Positions 13,544 through 25,699 of a stretch of DNA of 64,000 bases are shown piece by piece. Source of the DNA: Hirundichthys speculiger. Taxonomy: Eukaryota; Chordata; Actinopteri; Beloniformes; Exocoetidae. The position numbers and the translations under genes were made by a program. The notes beneath the pieces are model-generated. The model had not been told where the DNA came from, did no database searches, and worked only from the letters and a program-made list of their open reading frames with translations. Each line of letters starts with the position of its first letter. The stretch's first letter is position 1. The DNA is taken from contig JAGFBZ010001954.1 of the NCBI GenBank assembly GCA_018398805.1, forward strand, positions 1 through 64,000, written 5' to 3'.

Positions 13544-14017
13544 TGTGGTGTGTAGGTGATAACAAAGATCCAAAAGCGGAGAGCGGAGCTAGTTGGAGGT
13601 GATATTTATTGCAACAGTGAGTGGAAAAACAACAAGGGGAATCCAGGGAGGGGGGAGGAGAGTGCTAGGCTGGGTGGTGGTGAGAGGGCTCGGGTGAGGA
13701 GGCACTGGAAAAAGAACAAAAGATACCAGGCGTTAGTCAAAAAATCACAAAAGTCACCAGAAGTTAATCCACAAGAGTTTTCTCAAGAAACAGGAGCCAC
13801 GAGGTGTTACCAGGTGAAGGTTAGACAACTCTTTGGCGCTGAGGAGAGTCTGAGCAGCACTCTTCAAGGAATCTTGATTGGAGCAGTGGAGACAGGTGTG
13901 AACAATCAGCCTCAGCGCCATGGGGGAAGGGAAGCCTCAGGGGAAAACAGTGAAGTTAACCAAAACACACGCAGGACGGAAGTGTAAAACACCAGAATAA
14001 ACCCCAAACACACCACA
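13544..14017 (-). repeat. 3' LTR of the chromovirus
   Basis: The LTR is 474 bp and starts TGTGGTGTGTAGG and ends ACACACCACA on the + strand. Next to it, at 14018-14030, is gtaccccccactc, which on the element's sense strand is a purine-rich tract abutting the LTR, the expected plus-strand primer. Compared with the other LTR there is one base substitution (G/T, near 13809) and about eight length differences, mostly in homopolymer runs. Confidence 0.92.
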
Positions 14018-14028
14018 GTACCCCCCAC

Positions 14029-14376
14029 TCAACGGACGCCTCCGGGCGTCCTGCCCGGCTTCTCAGGGTGGGAGGCGTAGAAGTCACGCAGGAGGTCGGC
14101 ATCCAAAATGAGGGCCCTGGAAATCCACGACCTCTCCTCCGGGCCGTAACCCTCCCAGTCAACGAGGTACTGGTAACCCCGCCCACGAGGACCAACATCC
14201 AGGATCTGGGAGACAGTGTAGGCCGGGTGGTCGTCAATGATCCGGGGGGGCGGAGGGACGACGGCAGGAGGGCTCAGGTCGCTGACAACCACAGGCTTAA
14301 GGAGCGACAAATGGAACACAGGGTGTATCTTCATAGACTCCGGTAGCTTCAACTTGACGGCACAAGGGTTAATCAA
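14029..14376 (-). CDS. Integrase C-terminus with chromodomain (chromovirus)
   Basis: An open frame of 115 codons on the minus strand. The first third ([13 protein letters not shown]) is the end of the integrase, the GPY/F-type region that precedes the chromodomain. Then comes [20 protein letters not shown] followed by [13 protein letters not shown], a chromodomain with its aromatic residues (Y, W, W) in place. In this retroelement family the chromodomain directs integration to chromatin carrying particular histone marks. It is the 3' end of the pol frame and ends close to the 3' LTR. It is intact over this stretch, but upstream pol is frameshifted, so it is not expressed as one protein from this copy. 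Confidence 0.85.
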   Translation of the reverse strand: MINPCAVKLKLPESMKIHPVFHLSLLKPVVVSDLSPPAVVPPPPRIIDDHPAYTVSQILDVGPRGRGYQYLVDWEGYGPEERSWISRALILDADLLRDFYASHPEKPGRTPGGVR

Positions 14377-15460
14377 CTTAATTATCTCAAACGGGCCAAC
14401 AAAAAAGAGGTGCCAGCTTACGTGACTTCACGTCAAGAGGAAGGTCACGGGAAGAAGACAGCCACACCTTCTGTCCAGGTCGATAATCAGGGGAACGACG
14501 GGAATCAGCAATCCTCTTATTGCGGTCAGCTGAACGACATAGCGCATAGCGCCGCCCTGGCGGCCCCTCCATACCTCACGCACTCTCCGTAGATGGTCCT
14601 TTACCGAAGGAACTGCCACAGCAGCCTCCTGCTCTGGGAAAGAGGGGGTGGTTGGTAACCATAGCAACAGAGGAAAGGAGACATACCAGTGGCCGCGAGC
14701 AGGTGAGTGAGTTGTGGGCGTATTCGATCCAGGGAAGGTGGGGGTACTCCAGGACACCGGGTGGTGAGCAGCCACACAACGCAGCGCCGCCCCCAAATTC
14801 TGGTTGGCGCGCTCGGCCTGGCCGTTGGTCTGGGGGTGGTAAACCCGACGACAGGCTGACTGAGGCACCCCACTGCTGTGCAAAACTCATGCCAAACCCG
14901 GGATGTAAAACTGGGGTCCACGGTCCGAGACGATGTCGAGGGGGATTCCATGAAGCTTGAAAAACATGATTGGTTAGCAGGAGAGCGGGTCTCCGAGGCA
15001 GAAAAGGAAGCTTAGGTAAAGGCACGTAGTGGACAAACTTAGAAAAGCGGTCTATGATGGTGAGAATGACGGTGTTACCCTCAGAGGGAGGCAAACCGGT
15101 TACGAAGTCCAAGGCCACGTGAGACCAGGGCGGCTCGGAACCGGCAGTGGACGCAGGAGGCCAGCCGGAGGCTGGTGGGAAGCTTTCCCCAGGCACAAAC
15201 AGAGCATGCGGCAACGAACTGGCGGGTGTCTCCCACCATGCCTGGCCACCAGAAGCCGTCACGCAGGAACTGAAGGGTCCTCTGGAAACCTGGGTGGCAG
15301 GTGAGCTTAGATGAGTGGGCCCACTGGAGGACTGGGAACGAACAGAGTCAGGGACGAACCTCCGATTGGGGGACCCTGCCAGGGTCCGGCTGGAAAGCCT
15401 GGGCCTCCCTGACCACCGTCTCAATGTCCCACGTAGCGGCCCCGAGAAAAACACGAGGGG
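14377..15460 (-). pseudogene. Chromovirus integrase, frameshifted
   Basis: On the minus strand the zinc-binding N-terminus is recognisable around 15190-15300 (GFWWPG, then C-S-V-C). It is followed by the catalytic core starting [13 protein letters not shown] near 15100. The second acidic residue is in VSDRGPQF near 14920, and the glutamate is in HPQTNGQAERANQ near 14850. All three acidic residues of the D,D-35-E triad are therefore present, but they fall in different frames because of single-base changes. A 292-codon frame covers 14576-15454, and only part of it is the true reading. The role would be cDNA insertion; this copy should be inactive as read. Confidence 0.8.
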
Positions 15461-15539
15461 GGAAGAATGAGGTCAGGACTCTCCTGCTCCGCAGAGGGGG
15501 AGTTGAATCCTGGAGAGGGCGTCAGGCTTGAGGTTACGG

Positions 15540-16073
15540 GATCCAGGTCGGTAGGAGAGCGAGAAATCAAAGCGACTGAGGAATAGGGACCACCTGGCCT
15601 GACGGGGATTCAGGCGACGAGCAGAGAGCGGAAGATAGGCCAGGTTCGTGGTCGGTCCAGATCAAAAAGGGACTCGAGAACCCTCCAGCCAGTGCCTCCA
15701 CTCTTGGAGAAACCCACACCACAGCCAGCAACTCACGGTTTCCGACATCATAATTCCCTTCAGCAGGAGAAAAACGACGGGAAAAAAAAAGCGCAGGGAT
15801 GTAACTTCTGTAGAGGGGTCACGTTGAGAGAGACGGCTCCAGCTCCAGTGTCAGATGCATCAACCTCCACAACGAATTGAAGGGAAGAATCTGGATGTTA
15901 AGCACAGGAGCTGAGGTGAACAGGGTTTGAGCCGAGAGGAAGGCAGCAGAAGCCTCAGGGGACCACCGGAAGGGGAAGCTTGTGGAGGTAAGTCGAGTGA
16001 GGGGAACAGCAACCTTACTGTAGTCTCTGATGAATCTACGATAGAAGTTGGCAAACCCCAGGAACCTTTGCAA
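15540..16073 (-). pseudogene. Chromovirus RT connection and RNase H, broken
   Basis: The minus strand starts with [19 protein letters not shown], the well-conserved block just after the polymerase domain of gypsy elements. Next comes a D-A-S-D-T-G-A-G-A block near 15855, which carries the first catalytic aspartate of RNase H. Further on, near 15660-15730, is a readable ELLAVVW and a WTDHEPG segment with the later catalytic region. These blocks lie in more than one frame. RNase H would remove the RNA template during cDNA synthesis. Confidence 0.75.
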
Positions 16074-16823
16074 CTCTTTCCGGGAGGGGGCGTTGGCAAT
16101 CAGTACCGCATTGATCTTGGCAGGGTGGCTTGTAGCTGCCCCTGGGCAATGATGTAACCCAAGAAACTTACAGAGGGCTTGTGAAATTCACACTTCTCTG
16201 GCTTCACAATGAGGCGGTTCTCAAGGAGTCTCTGCAGTACTAGCGGACGTCCTGCTTGTGTTCTACAGGGTCACGGGAGAAAATCAAGATGTATCCAAGT
16301 ACACGAACACAAACCTGTTGAGCATGTCCGAAGGGACATCATTAATCAGAGCTTGGAAAACTGCAGGGGCATTTGTGAGTCCAGGGCATCACCAGATATT
16401 CGAAGTGTCCAAGGGGGGTGTTGAACGCTGTTTCCACTCATCTCCCTCCTTGATGCGGACGAGGTGATAAGCATTGCGCAGGTCGAGCTTGGAGAATATC
16501 TGAGCAGAGCAGAGGGTTCAAAGGAGGGATCGATGAGGGGAAGTGAGTACTTATTTTTCCGTGATGTCATTAAGGCCCCGGAAGTCAATGCACGGTCTGA
16601 GCGAGGAATCTTTCTTTTTGACAAAAAAGAAGCCTGCCCCAAGAGGGGATGAGGAAGGGCGAATGAGACCGGAAGCCAGTGAATCTTGGATGTACGCCTC
16701 CATAGCGTCTTTCTCGGGGCGTGAAAGATTATACAGGCGACTAGAAGGAAAGGGGGGGGGGCACCAGGCAAGTAAATCAATGGCGCAGTCGTAAGGGCGA
16801 TGAGGGGGGAGAGAGAGCGCCAA
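16074..16823 (-). pseudogene. Chromovirus reverse transcriptase, active site disrupted
   Basis: Minus-strand reading gives [25 protein letters not shown], then [14 protein letters not shown], the fingers and early palm motifs of a gypsy RT. The frame then changes; sequences around FSKLDLR follow near 16490. At about 16291-16301 the catalytic block reads Y-L-D and then shifts by one lost base, so the second catalytic aspartate and everything after it are out of frame and a stop follows at once. As sequenced the polymerase cannot work. Whether the deletion is real or a base-calling error is open, because the LTR comparison shows excess indels. Confidence 0.82.
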
Positions 16824-16842
16824 CTCTTACTGAATACGGGCG

Positions 16843-17507
16843 CTAGATCGTGGTATAGTCAGGGGGCACTGAAGAGAGGTCAGGAGGGGTAGGATAGGAG
16901 TCACAAGAGGGCGCTGGAGAAAGGGTTCGCTGAACGAAGGCAGTGAGAGTGACAGTGGACACTCCAGTTGGGATGGCTGCCGTCTCCCAGTTGATCTGTG
17001 GGTTGTGGAGCTTTAACCAGGGGAGACCTAACACAACTGGGTAATGGGGAGAGGGAATAACAAACAGCTGGAGATCCTCACGATGGTTGCCAGAGATAAT
17101 GAGAGTAAGGGGGACAGTGCGGAACTGGACCTGGGTCATGAGCCTGCCGTCTAAGGCAGTGAAGTGACATCCTTGGGAACAGGAAGAGGCTCAAGTGGAA
17201 GATCTAATTGTTTAGCCAAATCAGAATCAATAAAACTATCATCTGCCCCAGAGTCAATCAGGACCTGAATGGGAAGGGAATCACGCCCCCACAGGAGGCA
17301 GGAGGGAACAGAGATGCGGTTAGGAGAGCTACTCTTGGTGGTAGTCTGGCTCACTAGGGTGCTCTCCGACACTAGCGAGCCTGGTCTTTCTGGCGTCCGG
17401 GGGCATGAGGCAATAAAATGTCCAGCTTGACCACAGTAGATGCAGAGACGCTGAGTGACTCTTCTCTGGCGTTCACTGGGGCTGAGCCGGGCCCCGCCCA
17501 GTTGCAT
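16843..17507 (-). pseudogene. Chromovirus nucleocapsid knuckle and aspartic protease
   Basis: Two minus-strand frames, 17151-17507 and 16843-17139, join across a frame change. The first contains the CCHC zinc knuckle CIYCGQAGHFIASC, then the protease active-site block VLIDSGADDSFID (the D-S-G triplet). The second contains VPLTLIISGNHREDLQLFV and VVLGLPWLKLHNPQINW, the protease flap and C-terminal G-L-P-W block that leads into RT. The knuckle packages the RNA and the protease cuts the polyprotein. The D-S-G is intact, but the break between the two halves makes this copy non-functional as read. Confidence 0.85.
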
Positions 17508-18216
17508 AGGCTCATCAGGAGTGGATATGATGGGTGGGGCACTGGGGGAGGTGACTGAGAGAGGTGGCTGAACTAAACTGACCTACAGGGGGCGCCAACC
17601 TACGCTGTCTGAAACCCTGAGTCTGTTCCTTTTCTCTCCTTCTCTCCCTAAGTCGGTTTATCAATCCGGATAGCAAGTGTTATTAACGACTCTAGGAGTT
17701 GGGCTCATCACGAGTGGCTAGCTCATCCTTAAGCTCAGAGGATAAACCCCTCAAAAACATCCCCCTTAGCTCTAGCTCTCCCACCCACTCTCAGAGGCTG
17801 CAATACAAAAATCAATGGAGAACTCAGCTACAGATCTAGCCCCTTGAAAAAGAGAAAACAGGCGCTTAGAAGCCTCCTGTCCCTGGAGAGGGTGATCAAA
17901 AGACCCTGCATAACTCACTAGAGAAGCTTGGAAAAAACTCACAAGGATAGGGGACTGCTGCTCCCAAACTGCCGTAGCCCACTTAGCAGCCCTACCTCTA
18001 AGTAGATTAATAGTGTAGGCTATCCTGGAGCGTCAGTGGGGTAACGGGAAGGTTGTTGATCAAAAAAAACTAAGGAACAGCGTAAAACAAACCCACTAGC
18101 AGTACCAATTTCCCCGGAATAGGGCTCAGGTGGAGGAACAAAAGGCTCTTGTGAGGGGCGGAGGCTGGGAAACAGGCGAGGGAGAAGGGGCAGGAGCAGT
18201 ACTCACAGTGGGGGTG
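17508..18216 (-). pseudogene. Chromovirus gag capsid region, eroded
   Basis: The position between the gag start and the zinc knuckle should hold the capsid domain, but no frame over 60 codons survives on the minus strand here. Readable islands occur in all three frames, consistent with several one-base gains or losses rather than heavy substitution. Confidence 0.55.
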
Positions 18217-18396
18217 TCAGCAGAAAGAGCTGGGTGACTGGGAGGAACTGGAGCTGGGAGTCGAGAGGCTGGAGACCTGGTGACTGAGGGTTTGAAGGGT
18301 TTTCATAATTTCCTGTAGCATTTGTTCGTGTTGTCCAAGTCTGTGTCCTTGTTGGGTTATGGCTGTTCTTATGGGGTCCGTCTCTGCTGGATCCAT
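18217..18396 (-). pseudogene. Chromovirus gag N-terminus
   Basis: The frame begins at an ATG 16 bases inside the 5' LTR (MDPAETDPIRTAITQQGH, then LGQHEQMLQEIMKTLQTL). A short acidic start followed by a heptad-like helix is typical of sushi-like chromovirus Gag. It stops after 60 codons at a frame break in a serine-rich stretch. The leader between LTR and ATG is unusually short, so the primer-binding site lies immediately upstream of the start codon. Confidence 0.7.
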
Positions 18397-18400
18397 ACTG

Positions 18401-18411
18401 GCCAAAGAGTT
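18401..18411 (-). promoter_or_regulatory. Primer-binding site, self-priming type
   Basis: One base inside the 5' LTR, the sense (minus) strand reads aactctttggc. The sense strand of the LTR itself contains the exact complement, gccaaagagtt, at 18692-18702 (and 13827-13837 in the other LTR). A perfect 11-base match between the primer-binding site and the element's own LTR is the hallmark of the Tf1/sushi group, whose transcript 5' end folds back to prime cDNA synthesis instead of using a tRNA. If so, transcription would start near 18702, giving a U3 of about 180 bases. Confidence 0.65.
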
Positions 18412-18412
18412 C

Positions 18413-18882
18413 TGTGGTGTGTAGGTGATAACAAAGATCCAAAAGCGGAGAGCGGAGCTAGTTGGAGGTGATATTTATTGCAACAGTGAGTGGAAAAAAC
18501 AACAAGGGAATCCAGGGAGGGGGGGAGTGCTAGGCTGGTGGTGGTGAGAGGGCTCGGGTGAGGAGGCACTGGAAAAGAACAAAAGATACCAGGCGTTAGT
18601 CAAAAAATCACAAAAGTCACCAGAAGTTAATCCACAAGAGTTTTTCTCAAGAAACAGGAGCCACGAGGTTTTACCAGGTGAAGGTTTAGACAACTCTTTG
18701 GCGCTGAGGAGAGTCTGAGCAGCACTCTTCAAGGAATCTTGATTGGAGCAGTGGAGACAGGTGTGAACAATCAGCCTCAGCGCCATGGGGGAAGGGAAGC
18801 CTCAGGGGAAAACAGTGAAGTTAACCAAAACACACGCAGGACGGAAGTGTAAAACACCAGAATAAACCCCAAACACACCACA
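18413..18882 (-). repeat. 5' LTR of the chromovirus
   Basis: The LTR is 470 bp with TG...CA ends and is nearly identical to the copy at 13544-14017. It should contain the element's promoter, reading leftward; the predicted start is near 18702. The TTAAT target duplication follows at 18883-18887. Confidence 0.92.
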
Positions 18883-18887
18883 TTAAT

Positions 18888-19203
18888 TACTTTCTTCAAA
18901 GTGAGAAGTTCATCAAAACTTGGCCAGTATTTAGTAGAATTAAAAAAAACTGGTCCAGTTGCTTTTTATTACCCTCCACAAGCTTTTCACAGTGAATTGC
19001 TGGAACTTTGGTCCATTCCTCCTGACCTGCTGGAGCCACGTCAGGTTTGCAAATCTTCAAGCCTTTTCAGTGTAGCCAAGAAATTTTCACCAGGCCTGAG
19101 GTCAGGGATTTGCAATGGTCCCTTGAATACCTTTGTGTTGTCTTTAAGCCACTTTGCAACCAATTTTAAAGTAGTCCTGGGGATGTTACTCATTTGGCAG
19201 ACC
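18888..19203 (-). pseudogene. Tc1-like transposase, C-terminal piece
   Basis: On the minus strand the sequence reads KLVAKWLKDNTKVFKGPLQI then PDLRPGENF, which is the conserved C-terminal part of Tc1-like transposases (the block ending in the proline-asparagine-leucine catalytic region and the downstream glutamate/aspartate segment). Stops and substitutions are frequent, so it is a relic. The upstream part of the reading frame was displaced by the hAT MITE at 19204-19558 and continues at 19567. Confidence 0.7.
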
Positions 19204-19558
19204 CAGTGGTGTCCTAGCCTTGATGGCCCCCTGGGCAAACCCCCATTCAGCAGCTCTGGATCACTTTTGTTTTTAAAATTGGCATTGTAACCAGCACGGA
19301 TGAGTGCAGATGTAGACTTATTTAACCTGATTAGTTTTGCACTCTTCAATCGAGCTAAAGGCTGTGAGCTGTGAGCTCCCTTCTCCTCAGACCACAACAG
19401 CTGTCTGACAGAGAGCTTAATACGAGGTTAGAATTGAAATGATGTGTATCGTAGTGATAAAATAATATCTTTTGGCAATTTTTTTGTGTGTGTGCTTGTG
19501 CTGGCAAGATGCAGCTCTGGATGACTGCCCATGTTGCCGGTGCCAGAAAGCGCTACTG
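19204..19558. mobile_element. hAT-type MITE inside the Tc1-like element
   Basis: It starts CAGTGGTGTCC and ends GCGCTACTG. The flanks are ggcagacc (19196-19203) and ggaagacc (19559-19566), an 8-bp duplication with one mismatch. The Tc1-like sequence on both sides rejoins at this point. The element is 355 bp and non-coding; part of its sequence creates a false continuation of the neighbouring open frame on the minus strand. Confidence 0.75.
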
Positions 19559-19654
19559 GGAAGACCCATCCATGCCTGTGCTTTAACTTCTTGGCTGATG
19601 TCTTGAGATTGTGCTGAAATATATCCACATCATCTTCTCTCCTCATGATGCTGT

Positions 19655-21861
<2,207 letters not shown>

Positions 21862-21863
21862 TA

Positions 21864-24800
21864 TCTCTGGAGTATCCTGGACACACGCTCCTTTTCAATT
21901 AGATATAAACTAGAGAATTTCTGTGATTTAGCACAAACTGTTACTGGAGTAGATACACTTAATTTCACTGCACTCGTCGTAAGTGTTTGAGGTTTTTCAG
22001 TGATGCTCATGCCTCACCTCCCACTGCTCACTGATAGTGTTTGCATGCAAAGCATGTACCCCTGGACCACAAATGACGCATATCTGGTGTCTAAATCAGG
22101 ACCGTCTCATTGAATTATATATGTTGGACCTCTTTGAATAAATATTTGAATGTGTGCAATAAATTATTTTGGTGAAATTTTGAATATTTAAATGTGAAAT
22201 TCAAGTATTAAACATTCTCAAAATCTCACTCCTCTTACATTAAATATATAAATAAAAATAATTGAAAAAAAGCTTCAGTTTCTTATGAGTTGCAACAAGC
22301 TTAAATTCAGCTTTCCCTTTGAAGAAAAAGTGAACCGCTGTCTCAGTGTGAGCAGTATAGATTAGTTAAGAAGAAAAGTCTTTCAGTGCTGTCTACAAAT
22401 AAACCCATCTTTTAATCCTCCCCCTCTTTTTTTGTATAAACCTTAATCAAATCATCTGATTGTAGTAGGTCTTAGTATGAGGCAAATGTTACCTCAGATG
22501 AACAAAAATGTACGACTGTTTTTCCATCGTCATTATTTATGTAACAAAAATGAAGCTAAAAAAGAAAAAAGTATCCCCATGATTCAAGAGCTTATAGATG
22601 CAATAACGTGAAGTATCTCTCAAATCCCTAAATTTGCACTACTGGTGTCCTTCAGATTTTTGTGTTGCACAAGGACAATGTTGCATCATCCTTTGGCATC
22701 TAATTGAGGTTTCATGGACTTTAACGGTTGTAGAGGTTTGTTGGATCTGAGATGAGGCTCTCAGTTTGTTGCAATGTCCACCATTGGAAATATAAACATG
22801 CTTTCTATTCATGATTCATCTTACTCACTGTAGATTATTAAACTCCAAATGGTTTCAAAATAGTTTCATAGTGCATAAGTAATAAAAAAAGTTTATTTAT
22901 ACAGCAACTCAACAGACATCTCAACATACATTACAGTAAATAACCATTTCCAGGTTGATGTGCAGCTACAGTTCCTTCTCTAAGACTATTGCTTATGTCT
23001 TTCCTTCTTCACATCATGTCAGCCAAACCCTGAATGTTCCAGACCAGTAAAGTGCCAAAACATCTGAATTTATTGAGATGTGCTCATGATGATAATCGGT
23101 TCATTATTGGCTGATGTTCAGTGGCACCATGCTGCAATGACAAATATCATCTTTTTGTCAAGTAAATACTGCAAGTATTTAAAATGTCATCATGTTTTTC
23201 ATCTGAGCTTGTATTTTCCTAAATTGAGAAACCACTGTGATCAGATGAGATATATATATATATATTTATAAAGCATAGGATTTAAAGAGGGTGTACTAAA
23301 TGCACAACTGTAAGAGACATGTTTACTCTTATTCCTTTGATTTACTGTCCTTTGTGAAAGCTCAAAGGTCTCTCATGTAGGTTATCAACTCTGCAGGTTT
23401 TCCTTCTTTGATTGTGGTAAGATTAAGTATAAAGAGTTCAATAAACAGCTCAGTGGAGAAGTGAAACGATGAGCTGGAGGTTCAACAGCAGCGCTGGACC
23501 ACATGTGAGTCATCCACAAGTCTGAGAACCTCCATGATGAAATCTTCATCCCTGAACAAGGCTAATCCACTGAAATCCACTGAACTGAACGCATACATAT
23601 ACATAAGGACCGGCAAATCAACGGAGTGCCTGTACAGATCCATTTTTAATGAAAAAGAGATAAATAATGGAGAATCTACATTTGTGGATACATGAGCATT
23701 ATGGACCTGACCCTAGATGTAGCTCATCGAGCACGCTAAATTGAAGGCTTAGCATCTCGGCTCGTGTGTTTTTACTTTCTCTGAGCTGCAGTGAAGATCT
23801 GCTGGATTTTGTAAATCTGCTTTGTGTCACAGAAGTTTAACTAAATGGAGAACAAAGGACCAACAAAAATAACTCGCTACCTGCTCCACAACTTCTCCTC
23901 TACTTATTTCCTGTCTCCCTCTGCCCAACTTGTGCTGACATCATGGATGGAAGACTAACTACTGGATAGTGACCAGCCCTGTGTGTTGCAGGGTTAATTT
24001 TTTTTAATGTTATTTTATTGTTAAGAAAGTAAAGGTGGGTCATGCAGATAAGAAATAGATTAAAAAGAAAATAAACACTAACGAAGCAATCCACACAATA
24101 AAAGAAATTACTACAAAAACATCCAAAGAGGGTTAAAAATGAATGAAGGGACAGGTAAAATGACTTCAAAGACATTAGATATCTATGAAGCCACATAGCT
24201 AGGATGTCCAAAATGACCACTCAGACACACAAAGTGAGACTTTAATACAGCTCATGACTCAAGGTTCAGCATTTTATGATTGTCATTTTAAAAGTACTCA
24301 GCATTGTGGTACATTGTAAAATGAGACAAAGATGGTCAGAAACGTTTCCACCTCATTTGAATCTCAGCCAGGTTCTCCTGTGTGAAGTTTGTACAGATGC
24401 TCCGACGTGATTTTTCCTTTCAGATATCGATTCTGCAAGGCAGTGTTGCCTAACTTCCTGTGTTGGCTTTTAGAGCAATGAAGGTGAATTAGTAGGCTGT
24501 TTATAAAATGAAGTGGTGTCGGTGATTGAATGTAAATACTTGTAGATCCTGATAATCTTAGTTTTGGCAGAATCAGTAAGTTCTTCAGAAGCTGATATTA
24601 GCATGATTATCCCTGTGCATACCTGGGTTTTCTCCAGATCTGTCTGGCTTCCTCCTAAAATCTAAAACACACATGTCATGTTAATCAAGGGATTCTGAAA
24701 TTCATCACAGAAGTGAATATGAGGAACCTCTCATGTTTGAAAGCGTTTGAACCTCTCAGGACGTGATAGCGCCCCCATCATTCTCACACATACTCCATCC

Positions 24801-25446
24801 ATACTTGAAGTCTTTGATACTTCTTTTCTATCCTGATTCTACCACATCACCTCAGTTTCTATTTTTGCTCACCTTTAAATGACCTCCCCATGTTTCTCTC
24901 CCACTCATTATCTGCATCCCTTTTCACCCCCCCACCTCCACCTCCACCTTCTGAACCACAAGTGAAGACTGATTTCATCTCCAACTTGGTGATTAAGTTA
25001 CTGTAGCTGTCGTCGCTGAAAGTGAATGACGTTGCAGGGGGCTGAGACTGCAACAGAGTGAAATAGAGACAGTCGGTTAATGACACGTACCTCCCACATA
25101 GACGGGAAGGATGATCCGCTGTTGATGGTAGCTGGCGTCGAGTATGACTAGCTACTGTGTAACTGGTCTTCTGAGCAGGATGTGAATGGCTATGGAGAGA
25201 ACTGCAGCACACAGCAGGCCTGCTACAAGGCTGACATAAATACACAGTCAACCATTTGTTTCAGTGACACATCTGTTAATCTCTGTGTCAAGAAATAAGC
25301 ACCAAAAGTAGACCCACAACAGCACTTGGACAGCTCCACAATAACCCCAGACAAGATGATGATCCAAACCAAGTACCAACATCCCCTTTTCCTGGTCGGA
25401 GCCTTCACTAAACTGTAAAATGTTGCAGTTCTTCGACTGACCACTA
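21864..25446. other. Intergenic sequence with minor repeats
   Basis: No gene recognised. Items seen: a tatatatatatat run near 23251; a stretch near 24000-24230 that on the minus strand repeats motifs such as ggtcattttg and ctctttg with decay, like an old minisatellite; and a retroposon-like string near 24365 and 24625 (gggttttctcc, ggcttcctcc) resembling the 3' part of fish L2-type LINEs, split by about 200 bp. The 22950-23095 block has a second copy at 26739-26885. Confidence 0.45.
22950..23095. repeat. Diverged dispersed repeat, copy 1
   Basis: It shares ordered blocks with 26739-26885: ccaggttgatg, ctctaaga, atgtctttcc, ctgaatg, cagac/gact, gccaaaac and ctga, in the same orientation and spacing. 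By eye identity is around two thirds. The identity of the repeat is unknown. Confidence 0.5.
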
Positions 25447-25447
25447 G

Positions 25448-25466
25448 GTGTGTGTGGGTGTGTGTG

Positions 25467-25555
<89 letters not shown>
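25448..25555. repeat. (TG)n(TA)n compound microsatellite
   Basis: A run of tg repeats with ggg interruptions passes directly into about 30 ta repeats. Such tracts give long artificial open frames on both strands and are often length-variable. Confidence 0.95.
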
Positions 25556-25558
<3 letters not shown>

Positions 25559-25559
25559 T

Positions 25560-25690
25560 CATTAATTTATTAATACGGACATTTATTTTATTGCACATTA
25601 ACTCATGTTGCTCACATGCTTTTGTTTTGAAAACTCTGTTACTGGTCCTGGTCCACTTCCAGGAAAATCAGCAACAATCTTGAGTCCTGT
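25560..25690 (-). mobile_element. Fragment of the 42.5-kb hAT family, reversed
   Basis: Read on the minus strand this matches the right part of the element at 42478-43093: the shared blocks are the ttttcaaaacaaaagcat-type segment, gagcaacatg, gttaatg and ataaaataaatgtc. It has no terminus or target duplication of its own, so it is a truncated copy, with the microsatellite on one side and a LINE piece on the other. Confidence 0.6.
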
Positions 25691-25699
25691 CAAAAGCCT

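Larger units (their letters stand above)
13544..18882 (-). mobile_element. Ty3/gypsy chromovirus (sushi-like LTR retrotransposon)
   Basis: A structurally complete element in reverse orientation. Two ~470-bp LTRs begin TGTGGTG and end CACCACA. It has 5-bp TTAAT duplications, a primer-binding site next to the 5' LTR and a purine tract next to the 3' LTR. Remnants occur in canonical order on the minus strand: gag, CCHC knuckle, protease, reverse transcriptase, RNase H, integrase and a C-terminal chromodomain. The chromodomain places it in the chromovirus branch. The LTRs are nearly identical, implying recent insertion, yet the internal frame is broken many times by one-base changes, so as sequenced it cannot make a working polyprotein. 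It sits inside a Tc1-like element. Confidence 0.92.

Noticed and set aside
13556..13987. 143-codon open frame on the + strand in the LTR
   Set aside because: It is antisense to the chromovirus and lies wholly within an LTR; the matching frame in the other LTR is broken by indels.
25248..25683. Open frames rich in I-Y and T-H repeats
   Set aside because: They are translations of the TG/TA microsatellite.
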